Below the pieces are notes generated by a model that was not told the DNA's origin, did no database searches, and saw only the letters and a list, made by a program, of their open reading frames with translations. From assembly GCF_019083965.1 (NCBI RefSeq), contig NZ_JAHRCY010000014.1, forward strand, positions 63,940 to 127,939: a stretch of 64,000 nucleotides of DNA. Direction: 5' to 3'. This DNA comes from Catellatospora tritici (lineage in GTDB: Bacteria > Actinomycetota > Actinomycetes > Mycobacteriales > Micromonosporaceae). Below are positions 20,207-28,220 of this stretch, piece by piece (positions within the stretch are counted from its first letter, which is position 1; each line of letters begins with the position of its first letter). The translations under genes were made by a program, and so were the position numbers.

Positions 20207-20896
20207 ATGAGCTTCGACCTCTACGTCTGGCACGAGTCCGAGTCGATTACCGCCGACGATGCACGCATCAAACTTGAACGGTGGGCTGACGGACAGCCGG
20301 ACGTCTTCGACGCGCACTCCCGCGTGCCAGCACTGCGGGCCGCGCTGCTTGAGATGTTCCCACCGCTCGAAAACCTGAGCATCGACGACATCGATGATCT
20401 CGGCGTCTGGAGCTACACACCAGAACCATCTGACTACGTACTCGCCATCTCGTGTGTGTGGTCGCGAGCAGATGAGGTTGGTAGTGCCGTCCTGCGGCTA
20501 GCGGCAGAACATGGCCTGGTCTGCTACGAGCCCGGCTTTCACGTCCTGAACCCCAACGCCCCTGGCTACGCCCCGCCCTTCACCCTGTCCTCTGCGGTAT
20601 CGCCCACTGTTCCCGATCCTGACGACAAGCGGTTGGACTGGACGGTGCGGCGGCTCAGTGCAGGCGACTTCTACGCCGTGCTGGAGCGAGCTGACGGCTG
20701 GTACGCGCAGGTCGGCTACGGGCGGTCGGCTGGCGTACCGACCGGCACCTATGCGCTGGAGCATCGCGAGGGGTCGGCCGAACGGCATTTCCGCACGGAG
20801 ACCACTGACGTTGTCGAAGCCGTTCGGTTCTTCCAGGAGTTCCGCGCCGGTACTGACGAGTGGCGGCGACGTCACGTCTGGCGTCCGCTTGGCTAG
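20207..20896 (+). CDS. Hypothetical protein, MSFDLYVW family
   Basis: A 229-residue soluble protein beginning MSFDLYVWHESESITADDA, an N-terminus seen in many actinobacterial proteins of unknown role that are often scattered near toxin, immunity or mobile regions. The ATG at 20207 has AGAAGG just upstream; an ATG at 20171 would add twelve residues. The C-terminal half contains a second beta-rich section (RLDWTVRRLSAGDFYAVLERADGWYAQVGYG). G+C content is lower than average. Function is unknown, and an immunity-like role is only a guess from context. Confidence 0.65.
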   Translation: MSFDLYVWHESESITADDARIKLERWADGQPDVFDAHSRVPALRAALLEMFPPLENLSIDDIDDLGVWSYTPEPSDYVLAISCVWSRADEVGSAVLRLAAEHGLVCYEPGFHVLNPNAPGYAPPFTLSSAVSPTVPDPDDKRLDWTVRRLSAGDFYAVLERADGWYAQVGYGRSAGVPTGTYALEHREGSAERHFRTETTDVVEAVRFFQEFRAGTDEWRRRHVWRPLG

Positions 20897-20945
20897 GGCC
20901 AGGGCCTGACCCCGTTCGGCGGAATCGTGGGGCTTCAGCCGCTGC

Positions 20946-20978
20946 GATGTGGCATGGATGTGGCACGGATGTGGCACG
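20946..20978. repeat. Three 11-bp tandem units beside the tRNA gene
   Basis: GATGTGGCATG, GATGTGGCACG and GATGTGGCACG follow one another. Read in frame they give MWHGCGTDVARQ, a segment like the C-terminal end of tyrosine integrases of actinobacterial integrative elements that insert at tRNA genes. This may be the last trace of an integrase gene. Confidence 0.4.
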
Positions 20979-21004
20979 ACAGAGATCACAGCCCAGAAAA
21001 AGCG

Positions 21005-21034
21005 AAACGCCCAGGTCTTTCGACCTGGGCGTTT
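21005..21034 (-). terminator. Terminator of tRNA-Ala
   Basis: A perfect 13-bp stem AAACGCCCAGGTC / GACCTGGGCGTTT with a 4-base loop begins 6 bases past the tRNA 3' end; on the minus strand it is followed by T-rich sequence. It would also stop transcription from the opposite side. Confidence 0.85.
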
Positions 21035-21040
21035 CCTAGG

Positions 21041-21113
21041 TGGAGCCGAGGGGACTCGAACCCCTGACCCCCACACTGCCAGTGTGGTGCGCTACCAGCT
21101 GCGCCACGGCCCC
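21041..21113 (-). tRNA. tRNA-Ala (anticodon GGC)
   Basis: A complete 73-base cloverleaf on the minus strand: acceptor arm GGGGCCG...CGGCTCC with discriminator A, D-arm GCGCAGCTGGTAGCGC, anticodon arm CCACA CTGGCAG TGTGG giving anticodon GGC, and T-arm AGGGG TTCGAGT CCCCT. CCA is not encoded. It reads the GCC alanine codon, dominant in this genome. The lower-GC cluster at 18.4-21.0 kb lies directly at its 3' side, the usual attachment side for integrative elements. Confidence 0.96.
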
Positions 21114-21291
21114 TTGTTACTGGTAAGTCCCCGTTTGCCGTTTCCGTCGCTCGGGCACCTGCGAAATAGTACACGGCCCCGGCCCCCCTGCAAAAACGGG
21201 TATCCCCCCGCGTGTTGATCACGGCGTCGGGGGCATGACACACCGTCGAACCCGACCATAAGTTCATGATCAACCGGGTGGGTGGGGTGGG

Positions 21292-21912
21292 TCAGTTGAG
21301 GGTGGGGTTGGGGGGGTAGTTGGCCAGGGCCGAGGTTAGGCCGCCCTGGCGGCGGAGGACGAGGGGCCAGAGGTCTTCCGGTTGGGTACGGAAGGGGTCG
21401 CTGGGGAGGGCTTCGAAGACGAACCAGGAGCCCTCGGCGATCTCCTGCTCCAGTTGGCCGGCGGCCCAGCCCGCGTACCCGTGGTAGACGCGGACACACT
21501 CCAGGCGCTGGCCGACGCGGGCCGGGTCGCGACTGAGGTCCACCGTGCCGATCTGGCCCATCACCCGGCTGAAGCCGACGAAACCGGCCACCCCGGCCCG
21601 CGCACGGGCCACGCAGATCGCCGAGTCGGTGCCCACGGGGCCGCCCTCGAAGAGCACCCCGGGCTCGCGCAGCAGCGATTCCCAGCCCGGCAGGACGTCG
21701 CCCACCGGCGCCTCGGTGGGGCGGTTCAGCACCACCCCCAGCGCTCCGTCGGCCTCGTGGGCCAGCACGAAGACGACCGTACGCTCGAAGTTCGGGTCGT
21801 TCAGTGTGGGCAGGGCAACGAGCAGGTGCCCGGTCAGTGACTCCACCCCGTATCGCCCCGAACCCTTCCCCGCCTTGTCATGCCACGTGGTGTGTGGCTC
21901 TCCCGACGCCAT
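21292..21912 (-). CDS. YqgE/AlgH family protein (UPF0301)
   Basis: A 206-residue cytoplasmic protein of the YqgE/AlgH family. Characteristic segments are TGHLLVALPTLNDPNFERTVVFVLAH near the start, GALGVVLNRPTEAPV, and the glycine-rich FEGGPVGTDSAICVAR, with VYHGYAGWAAGQLEQEI later on. The role of the family is not settled; it has been linked to alginate regulation in Pseudomonas. The ATG at 21912 is preferred, although related proteins often start near the VESLTGHLLVA segment. The gene converges away from tRNA-Ala and is divergent from the nucleosidase at 22054. Confidence 0.88.
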   Translation of the reverse strand: MASGEPHTTWHDKAGKGSGRYGVESLTGHLLVALPTLNDPNFERTVVFVLAHEADGALGVVLNRPTEAPVGDVLPGWESLLREPGVLFEGGPVGTDSAICVARARAGVAGFVGFSRVMGQIGTVDLSRDPARVGQRLECVRVYHGYAGWAAGQLEQEIAEGSWFVFEALPSDPFRTQPEDLWPLVLRRQGGLTSALANYPPNPTLN

Positions 21913-22053
21913 GACTGGCACGATATCCGCCCGGACCCGACATGGTTAGGGTCTCGGCACGGCTTCTGCGACGGATATGGCCACTGTCGGCGATTGGACA
22001 CTGTCTGACCCGCCCGTCACGCGGGCGTCACCGACGGCTTCTAGAATCTGCGG

Positions 22054-22620
22054 ATGCTTCTCTCCGGCGTCGTCCGCCCCGATCTGCCGCTGCTCGCCGT
22101 CGCCCTGCCGGAGGAGGCGGAGCACCTCGACTCACCGTTCCCGGTGCTGCTGACCGGGGTCGGCAAGGTGTGCGCGGCGATGTCGGTGACCCGGGCGCTG
22201 GCCGCGGGTCCACTGCCCAAGGAGATCATCAACCTGGGTACGGCCGGTGCGCTGCACCCCGGGTTGTCCGGGATCCACCTGATCAGCCGGGTGGTGCAGC
22301 ACGACTTCGACTCCGCCACCATCGCGGCGCTGACCGGACAGGTCTTCGGCGCGCCGATCGACCTGGCCGACGAAGGTCCGGTGCTGGCCACCGGCGACGT
22401 GTTCGTGGCCGACCCGGACCTGCGCGAGGCGCTGGCGCGTACCGCGGGGCTGGTCGACATGGAGGCCTACGCGGTGGTCGCCGCGGCGGCGGCGTTCGGG
22501 GTGCCGGTGCGCGTCGTCAAGCACGTCAGCGACGAAGCTGACGGGCAGGCGAACGTGAGTTGGTCCGCGGCGGTGACCGAGTGCTCGAAGGCGCTGGGCG
22601 CCTGGCTGGCGCGGGCCTAG
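22054..22620 (+). CDS. Nucleosidase of the nucleoside phosphorylase superfamily
   Basis: A 188-residue protein related to 5'-methylthioadenosine/S-adenosylhomocysteine and futalosine nucleosidases. The catalytic pattern is visible: GVGKVCAAM glycine-rich segment, NLGTAGAL phosphate/ribose loop, VDMEAYAVV with the ribose-binding Glu, and KHVSDEAD with the catalytic Asp. It is short for the family (usually 220-240 residues), mainly through a compact N-terminus. The substrate cannot be fixed from sequence; no menaquinone gene is nearby, so futalosine is not favoured. Its stop overlaps the convergent gene at 22617 by four bases. Confidence 0.8.
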   Translation: MLLSGVVRPDLPLLAVALPEEAEHLDSPFPVLLTGVGKVCAAMSVTRALAAGPLPKEIINLGTAGALHPGLSGIHLISRVVQHDFDSATIAALTGQVFGAPIDLADEGPVLATGDVFVADPDLREALARTAGLVDMEAYAVVAAAAAFGVPVRVVKHVSDEADGQANVSWSAAVTECSKALGAWLARA

Positions 22621-22883
22621 GTCTCCCCGCCCAGGTCTATCCCGTAGGCCTGGTAGAGCACGTCGGCGCTGTGCTGCCGGTACTCGGTGAGCCGCTGGGC
22701 GAGTTGTTCCTCGCTGCGGTGGTCCAGCGGACGGGCGGAGACCGCGTCGAGCAGCGCGCGCCGGTCGTCCTCCAGCGCCCGCACCCGGTGGACCAGGCGC
22801 GGGGCGTCCTTGACGACCTCGCCGAGCCCCTGTGCGGGCCCCAGTACGGCGGCTCTCATCTCGTCCAGTGGATCGGTGGCCAT
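22617..22883 (-). CDS. Small helical hypothetical protein
   Basis: An 88-residue protein of mostly charged amphipathic helices (residues 25-80; LVHRVRALEDDRRALLDAVSAR, EEQLAQRLTEYRQHSADVLYQ). It has no signal peptide or membrane segment. The reading frame has strong third-position GC and a start ATG at 22883. It overlaps the end of the nucleosidase gene tail to tail. I recognise no family. Confidence 0.6.
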   Translation of the reverse strand: MATDPLDEMRAAVLGPAQGLGEVVKDAPRLVHRVRALEDDRRALLDAVSARPLDHRSEEQLAQRLTEYRQHSADVLYQAYGIDLGGET

Positions 22884-22964
22884 AGCTCACCCCCGGGACC
22901 GCGAAACGTCCTTACGTTCGATGGTCACGCCGGTTCGCGGGCATGTCTACCCTTTGCCCAGGTT

Positions 22965-22978
22965 TGAACGATCGTTCA
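22965..22978. promoter_or_regulatory. TetR-type palindrome
   Basis: TGAACGATCGTTCA is a perfect 14-bp palindrome of the form bound by TetR-family repressors. It lies about 80 bp upstream of the 88-residue gene (minus strand). No TetR gene is found in the window, so the controlling protein is elsewhere or the site is fortuitous. Confidence 0.4.
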
Positions 22979-23000
22979 GCCAAGCGCGAGGGCCCCAGCC

Positions 23001-23086
23001 GCGTCACACTGGGCCACGCTGGGTCGTGCTGGGCCACGCTGGGTCGTGCTGTGCCACGCTGGGTCGTGCTGTGCCACGCTGGCTCG
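23001..23086. repeat. Tandem repeat of 20-bp units
   Basis: About four 20-bp units of the form GGGTCGTGCTGTGCCACGCT run directly into the family 1 inverted repeat; the first unit is diverged and two at 23041-23080 are identical. The spacer 22884-23205 carries this array, the TetR-like palindrome and the inverted repeat, and no gene. Confidence 0.85.
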
Positions 23087-23148
23087 TGCAGTTTCGGGGA
23101 AACTGCACGAATTCACGGACGCATTGCTGCAGCTTCCCCGAAACTGCA
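23087..23148. repeat. Inverted-repeat element, family 1, copy 3
   Basis: A 62-bp element with arms TGCAGTTTCGGGGAA and TTCCCCGAAACTGCA and the shared central CACGAAT. It follows a 20-bp tandem array and lies just past the 3' end of the ABC permease gene. Confidence 0.85.
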
Positions 23149-23205
23149 GCAACACGGCCGAGCGGGCCGGCCGGGCGGGAGTCCGCCCGGCGGGACGCGC
23201 CGCTC

Positions 23206-23937
23206 CTACTGCCAGCGGAACAGGCGGATCGCCAGCACCCACGTGGCCAGCACGTACCCGGCGAGGACCGCCAGGTGCAGGGGCTGCGGCCAGTGGCCTG
23301 CCGCGGCGTCGGCCATCGCCTGCACTCCGGCGCCCAGCGGGGTCAGGTCGCTGACGTGGCGCAGGCCGGACGGCATCACCTCGCGCGGCACCCACAGCCC
23401 GCCGAAGAACAGGATCGGGAAGAACAGCACCGACCCGATCCCCTGCGCCACCTTGACGCCCGGTACGGCGGCGGCGACCAGCAGCCCGATGCCGAACAGC
23501 GCCGCCGCCGACAGCACCAGCGCCACCGTGAACGCCACCAGGTCGTCCGGCAGCGCCACCCCGAACGCGAGCCGCCCGAGTGCCAGCAGCACCGCGGTGC
23601 CGAACGCCATCAGCACCAGGTGCACCAGCAGTTGAGCGGCGAGCAGGTCACGCGGCCGGGCCGGGGTGACCGACAGCCGCCGCAGCACTCCACGCTCGCG
23701 ATAGGTCACCAGCTGCGCGGGCAGCATGTTCAGCGCGATCATGCCCAGGGCCATGGCGATGAGGATCGGGACGTACAGGTCGATGACGCGGTGGCCGCCC
23801 AGGGCCGGGTCGGCCTGCCGGAAGCCGGGGATGCTGCCCAGGATGACCAGGATCAGCGGGGTCAGCAGGATGCCGAAGATCACTGCGGCGGGGTCGCGCA
23901 GGAACAGGCGCGCCTCCATCCGTACCAGCTTGTTCAT
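23206..23937 (-). CDS. ABC-2 type exporter permease
   Basis: A 243-residue membrane protein with six predicted helices, typical of the permease half of drug/lipid ABC-2 exporters. The signature region GVLRRLSVTPARPRDLLAAQLL and the hydrophobic GSVLFFPILFFGGLWVPREVMP are characteristic. Its ATG overlaps the stop of the ATPase gene by four bases (ATGA), so the two are translationally coupled. Together they probably form a homodimeric or heterodimeric efflux system; the substrate is unknown. Confidence 0.9.
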   Translation of the reverse strand: MNKLVRMEARLFLRDPAAVIFGILLTPLILVILGSIPGFRQADPALGGHRVIDLYVPILIAMALGMIALNMLPAQLVTYRERGVLRRLSVTPARPRDLLAAQLLVHLVLMAFGTAVLLALGRLAFGVALPDDLVAFTVALVLSAAALFGIGLLVAAAVPGVKVAQGIGSVLFFPILFFGGLWVPREVMPSGLRHVSDLTPLGAGVQAMADAAAGHWPQPLHLAVLAGYVLATWVLAIRLFRWQ

Positions 23938-24839
23938 GCCGTCGCTCCTGTCAGTGCGATGAACGCGTCTTCCAGCCCGGCATGCTCGACCCGCAGCTCG
24001 GTGGGGGTGACGCCCTGGCGGGCCAGTTCGGTGACGACGGTCAGCAGCACGTCGCGCCCGGCGACGGCGAGCTCGCCGCCCTCGTGCCCGACCGAGTCGA
24101 CCCCCGGCAGGGCGGCCAGCGCCGCCTCGTCCACGGTCGACGGGGCGCGGAAGTACACCCGCTGCCCGGCCGCGACCCGGGCGACCAGGCCCTCGGGGGT
24201 GTCCACGGCGGCGACGCGGCCCTCGTGGATGACGGCGATACGGTCGCACAGCCGTCGGGCCTCGTCCATGAAGTGCGTGACCAGGACGATGGTCACGCCT
24301 CGGGCGCGTACCTGCTCGATCAGCGCCCAGGTGTCGCGGCGGGCCTGCGGGTCCAGGCCGGTGGTGAGCTCGTCCAGGATCGCGATGCGCGGCGAGCCGA
24401 CCAGCGCCAGCGCGATGGACAGCCGTTGCTTCTGACCGCCCGACAGCTTGCCGTACGCGGTGTCGCGCACCTGCTCCAGGCCGAGCTCGGCCAGCAGCGC
24501 CCGGGGGTCGGCCGGGTTCGGGTAGAACGAGGCGAACAGGTCCAGCGCCTCGACGACGCGCAGTCGCTCGGGCAGCGCCGCCTCCTGCAGCTGCACGCCG
24601 AGCACCCGGCGCAGCCCGTCGCGGTCGGCGTCGCGGTGCGGGTCGAGGCCGAGCACGCGCACCGTGCCGCCGTCGGGGCGGCGCAGGCCGCTGACGCACT
24701 CGACGGTCGTGGTCTTGCCCGCGCCGTTGCGGCCCAGGATGCCGAAGATCTCGCCCTCGGCGACGGTGAAGCTCACCCCGTCCACGACGGTACGGTCGCC
24801 GTACCGTTTGGTCAGGTCGGTTACTTCGATGACGGTCAT
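23934..24839 (-). CDS. ABC transporter ATP-binding protein (DrrA-like)
   Basis: A 301-residue cytoplasmic ATPase. Walker A is GRNGAGKTTT, the signature LSGGQKQRLS, Walker B IAILDELTTGLD and the switch His is in VTHFMDEA; the C-terminal 80 residues form the extra domain of the DrrA/CcmA exporter group. In Walker B the usual acidic Glu follows Asp as expected (DE). It pairs with the permease downstream. A divergent two-component system starts 137 bp upstream, a common arrangement in which the kinase/regulator pair controls the exporter, often in response to membrane-active antibiotics. Confidence 0.92.
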   Translation of the reverse strand: MTVIEVTDLTKRYGDRTVVDGVSFTVAEGEIFGILGRNGAGKTTTVECVSGLRRPDGGTVRVLGLDPHRDADRDGLRRVLGVQLQEAALPERLRVVEALDLFASFYPNPADPRALLAELGLEQVRDTAYGKLSGGQKQRLSIALALVGSPRIAILDELTTGLDPQARRDTWALIEQVRARGVTIVLVTHFMDEARRLCDRIAVIHEGRVAAVDTPEGLVARVAAGQRVYFRAPSTVDEAALAALPGVDSVGHEGGELAVAGRDVLLTVVTELARQGVTPTELRVEHAGLEDAFIALTGATA

Positions 24840-24891
24840 GGCGACGACGCTAGGGACGGCGACGCGGGGCGGCAATGCGTCCGGCACCACG

Positions 24892-24919
24892 ATGGGGGTG
24901 GTGCCAGCCCCACCCCCAT
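24892..24919. promoter_or_regulatory. Inverted repeat between divergent ABC exporter and two-component system
   Basis: ATGGGGGTGG and CCACCCCCAT form perfect 10-bp arms separated by 8 bp, midway between the divergent starts at 24839 and 24976. It is a plausible site for the LuxR-type regulator encoded at 26901, which would then control both operons. Confidence 0.45.
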
Positions 24920-24975
24920 GACGGGTCTCACGGGCACTGTGCGCGCGGCGCGGCGGCCGCCAGACTGGCCGGGTG

Positions 24976-26949
24976 ATGAGACAGCGGGCTGCCGTACACG
25001 GGCTGGCGATGCTGCGCGGCCTGCAGCTGGCGGGTCTCGCCGCCGCCGGGCTGCTGGTGCTGATCGGACAGCTGGCCGCGTTCTTGCCCGGGTTCGGCCT
25101 GGGCATGATCTTCCTGCTGCCGGGCCCGATCCTGCTGGCGCGCCGCTTCACCGGGTACGCCCGCACGCGTCTGGACCGCTGGACCGGCGTGGCCGCCCCC
25201 GCCGACTACGTGCCCGAGCCGCCGCCCCCGCAGCGGCAGCCCGACGGCTACTACCGGCACGACCGGCAGCTCTACCGTGGACCCCGGCTGCCCCGGTTCA
25301 TGCAGCGGCTGGAGTGGGTGCTCGGTGACATGGCCACCTTCCGTGACCTGCGCTGGCAGCTGCTGAACCCGCTCACCGGCGGACTGCTCGCGCTGCTTCC
25401 GGCGGCGCTGCTGATCGGCGGACCGGTGCTGCTGTGGCGTGGGCTGCCGAGTTGGGCAGCGGTGCCCGGCGTGGACCGCGGGGTCGCCGCGGGGGTGCTC
25501 GGCTGTCTCGCGCTGCTGCTCGGTCCGGTGCTCGCACCGGCCGCCGTGCGGGCCTCCGGGTACCTGAGCCGCGCGCTGCTCACTCGGGGTGGGCGGTGGC
25601 GGCAGACGCTGGGCAGCCGGGCCAAGGGCTGGTTCCAACGACAGGGCATGTCCGGGATGCGGGTGCTCTCGCTGCTCGGGTTGAGCCTGCTGGGGCTGCC
25701 GCTGCTGGTGCTGACCGTGCTCGGGCTGCTGTTCGGCTACGGGCTGGGACTCATCTTCCTGATCTCCCCCGCGCTGAGCTGTATGCGCTGGCTGGCCAAC
25801 TGGCGCCGCCACCTCGCCGGGACCTGGTCGGACGTGCCGGTGCCGCGCCCCTATCTGCCCCGGCCGCCACTGGTCCGCCGTCCTGACGGCATGTACCAGG
25901 TGGGCAAACACCTGTACCAGACCGAGCAGATGGCCGCGTTCCACCAGCGGCTGCTGTGGTTGACGCGCGACCGGGCCACCTGGCGCGACATCCTCTGGCT
26001 GGAAACCGACCCGATCGTGGCCCTGCTGCTGCTGGTCCCGCCCACGTTCCTGGTGGTGTACGGCATCTGGGGGCTGGCCATGCCGCGGCTGTGGATGACG
26101 CTCCTGCCCATCCCCGACTACGGCAACGACTGGTACGGCAAGCTCGGCGGCTCCGCCGCCGCGGCCATCCCGGCGGGCCTGCTGCTGGCCTGGCTGGGCG
26201 GCCGCCTGTCCCCGCTGGTGCTGCGCCTGCACGGCCGCTGGACCGCGCTGCTGCTCGCCCCGACCAGGGGCGCCCAGCTCGCGCAGCGGGTGGCGACGCT
26301 CACCCGCAGCCGCGCCGACGCGGTCGACGCGCAGGCGGCCGAGCTGCGCCGGATCGAACGTGACCTGCACGACGGCGCCCAGGCCCGGCTGGTGGCGCTG
26401 GGCATGACGCTGGGCGCGGTCGAGCAGCTGGTCGACACCGACCCGGCCGCCGCCAAGGCGCTGCTGGCGCGGGGTCGGGAGTCGGCCCAGACCGCGTTGC
26501 GTGAGCTGCGCGAGCTGGTACGCGGGATCTATCCACCGGTGCTGGCCGAGCGCGGCCTGGCCGACGCCGTACGGGCGCTGGCGCTGGACACCCCGCTGCC
26601 CGTGACCGTCACCGCCGACCTGCCGCAGCGGCTGAGCGCGCCGCTGGAGTCGGCCGCATACTTCGCCGTGGCCGAAGCGCTGACCAACGCGGCCCGCCAC
26701 GCCGGTGCGAACGCCGTCGCCGTCGAGCTGACCGCCGACGCGGTGCTGCGGATCACCGTCGCCGACGACGGAACCGGCGGCGCCGACCCCGCTCGCGGCA
26801 GCGGACTGCGCGGCATCGAGCGCCGCCTGGGTATGTTCGACGGCGTCCTCACCGTCGACAGCCCGCCCGGCGGCCCCACCCGGCTCACCATGGAGATCCC
26901 ATGCGCGTCGTCCTCGCCGAGGACCTCTACCTCCTCCGAGAGGGCCTGA
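24976..26949 (+). CDS. NarL-type sensor histidine kinase with duplicated membrane sensor module
   Basis: A 657-residue membrane kinase. Residues about 13-200 and 228-430 are two copies of one module: a helix pair ending in GLGMIFLL / GLGLIFLI, a Pro-rich stretch, the motif QPDGYYRHDRQLY / RRPDGMYQVGKHLY, then two more helices. The kinase core follows: H-box RRIERDLHDGAQARLVALG with His465, then the ATP-binding domain (NAARHA, VADDGTGG, GSGLRGIERR). An ATG at 24976 and a GTG one codon earlier are both possible. The 3' end overlaps the regulator gene by 49 bp, so the pair is coupled. The divergent ABC exporter is the likely target operon. Confidence 0.9.
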   Translation: MRQRAAVHGLAMLRGLQLAGLAAAGLLVLIGQLAAFLPGFGLGMIFLLPGPILLARRFTGYARTRLDRWTGVAAPADYVPEPPPPQRQPDGYYRHDRQLYRGPRLPRFMQRLEWVLGDMATFRDLRWQLLNPLTGGLLALLPAALLIGGPVLLWRGLPSWAAVPGVDRGVAAGVLGCLALLLGPVLAPAAVRASGYLSRALLTRGGRWRQTLGSRAKGWFQRQGMSGMRVLSLLGLSLLGLPLLVLTVLGLLFGYGLGLIFLISPALSCMRWLANWRRHLAGTWSDVPVPRPYLPRPPLVRRPDGMYQVGKHLYQTEQMAAFHQRLLWLTRDRATWRDILWLETDPIVALLLLVPPTFLVVYGIWGLAMPRLWMTLLPIPDYGNDWYGKLGGSAAAAIPAGLLLAWLGGRLSPLVLRLHGRWTALLLAPTRGAQLAQRVATLTRSRADAVDAQAAELRRIERDLHDGAQARLVALGMTLGAVEQLVDTDPAAAKALLARGRESAQTALRELRELVRGIYPPVLAERGLADAVRALALDTPLPVTVTADLPQRLSAPLESAAYFAVAEALTNAARHAGANAVAVELTADAVLRITVADDGTGGADPARGSGLRGIERRLGMFDGVLTVDSPPGGPTRLTMEIPCASSSPRTSTSSERA

Positions 26950-27569
26950 TCCAGCTGCTGCAGGCGCACGGTGCCACCGTGGTCGCGGCCGTCGAGACCG
27001 GCCCCGAGCTGTTGACCGCGCTGACCACGCACCGGCCCGACGTGGCCGTCGTCGACGTCAGGCTGCCGCCCACGCACACCGACGAGGGGCTGCGTGCCGC
27101 GCTGGCCGCCCGGCGCGAGATCCCCGGGCTGCCGGTGCTGGTGCTGTCGCAGCACGTCGAGCAGCTGTACGCCCGGGAACTGCTGGCCGACGGCTCGGGT
27201 GGCATCGGCTACCTGCTCAAGGACCGGGTGCTCAACGCCGAGCAGTTCCTCGACGCGGTGCGCCGGGTGGCCGCCGGGGGCACCGCGATGGACCCGGACG
27301 TGATCGCGCGGCTGATGTCGGGCGGCCGGGCCAAGGCGCCGGTGGCGGCCCTGACGGCCCGCGAGCGCGACGTGCTCGGACTGATGGCCGAGGGGCGCTC
27401 CAACACCGCGATCGCCCGCGGCCTGTACGTCTCCGAGGGCGCGGTCGGCAAGCACATCGCGAGCATCTTCACCAAGCTCGACCTGGCCCAGTCCGACGAC
27501 GACAACCGTCGCGTCCTGGCCGTCCTGGCCTACCTCGACGACAGCACCACCGGCCCCGCCGCCCACTGA
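26901..27569 (+). CDS. LuxR/NarL-type response regulator
   Basis: A 222-residue response regulator: receiver domain (1-120) with the phosphoryl-accepting Asp52 in VAVVDVRLPP, the acidic pair Glu7/Asp8 and Lys107 in GYLLKDRV; then a LuxR helix-turn-helix (about 148-210) with LTARERDVLGLMAEGRSNTAIARGLYVSEGAVGKHIASIFTKL. It is expressed with the overlapping kinase and probably acts on its own promoter region and the divergent ABC exporter. Confidence 0.93.
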   Translation: MRVVLAEDLYLLREGLIQLLQAHGATVVAAVETGPELLTALTTHRPDVAVVDVRLPPTHTDEGLRAALAARREIPGLPVLVLSQHVEQLYARELLADGSGGIGYLLKDRVLNAEQFLDAVRRVAAGGTAMDPDVIARLMSGGRAKAPVAALTARERDVLGLMAEGRSNTAIARGLYVSEGAVGKHIASIFTKLDLAQSDDDNRRVLAVLAYLDDSTTGPAAH

Positions 27570-27590
27570 CCGTCCCCAAGATCGTCTAAG

Positions 27591-27646
27591 TTGCCCGGCA
27601 ATCGTGGGTATGTAAACGCTCCCACCCCCCGATTGCCCGGCAATCG
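27591..27646. repeat. Inverted/direct repeat in the regulator-ssrA spacer
   Basis: TTGCCCGGCAATCG occurs twice, 42 bp apart, and each copy is nearly palindromic; the inner flanks GTGGG and CCCAC allow the whole 56 bp to fold into a hairpin. It lies just past the response regulator stop and may terminate that operon. Confidence 0.7.
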
Positions 27647-27726
27647 CGCCGATCTCGGGCGGGACGGACGGGACCGGGGCGGGGCGGGGCCGAGGGCGGG
27701 GCGGGGGCAGGGGCGGGGGAACGGCA

Positions 27727-27760
27727 GAGGCCGGTGCCACCGTGTGGTGGCACCGGCCTC
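27727..27760 (-). terminator. Terminator of ssrA
   Basis: A perfect 15-bp stem GAGGCCGGTGCCACC / GGTGGCACCGGCCTC with a GTGT loop starts 7 bases after the tmRNA 3' end. Confidence 0.88.
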
Positions 27761-27766
27761 GACGGG

Positions 27767-28136
27767 TGGAGGTGCCGGGAATCGAACCCGGGTCCATCGC
27801 CGCATTGCCAGGGCTTCTCCGAGCGCAGCTCACTATGTCTCTACTCGGCCCCACCGATCACATGAGCAAGACGGTGTGACGGGCCCAGTCGCGATTGATC
27901 TCGCCTCGGCAGCCCCGCGACGGGGCCAACTCGGCCAGCCCATTAGCTGATGCCGGTGACCAGGCCATGGGCACTCCTGGACCGACAGACTAGCTACTCG
28001 TCTTAGGCGACGAGTGCGTAGTCAGCGCGCTTAGCGTTGGCGCTTATACGTTTCCGACGACGATTTTCGAGACGACGTCGGCTTCCTCGGCTCGCTTCTC
28101 CTGCCTCAACGTACGATGTCGAAACCTGTCACCCCC
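27767..28136 (-). ncRNA. ssrA: tmRNA (transfer-messenger RNA)
   Basis: A 370-base tmRNA, which rescues stalled ribosomes together with SmpB (encoded at 31738). On the minus strand the 5' end GGGGGTGACAGGTTTCGAC and the 3' end GGTTCGATTCCCGGCACCTCC plus A form the tRNA-Ala-like acceptor and T arm. The mRNA part at 28003-28041 encodes the tag ANAKRADYALVA, terminated by TAA at 28003-28005. The CCA end is not encoded. The tag ends in -ALVA instead of the common -ALAA. Divergent from nothing: the CBM2 membrane protein gene ends 85 bp upstream on the same strand. Confidence 0.97.
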
Positions 28137-28220
28137 GTAGTGGTGCGCACGGCGACGATCACCGTGTACCCCAAGCCTAACGCCCCCCGAGGGCGCTGTC
28201 ATTCCGGTATCCCCGGGGTG

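Noticed and set aside
20949..21218. Small open frame reading GAEGTRTPDP across the tRNA
   Set aside because: This is the well-known false translation of the antisense of a tRNA gene.
22054..22620. Naming the nucleosidase as futalosine hydrolase (MqnB)
   Set aside because: Motifs fit the whole superfamily, and no menaquinone gene of the futalosine route is nearby.
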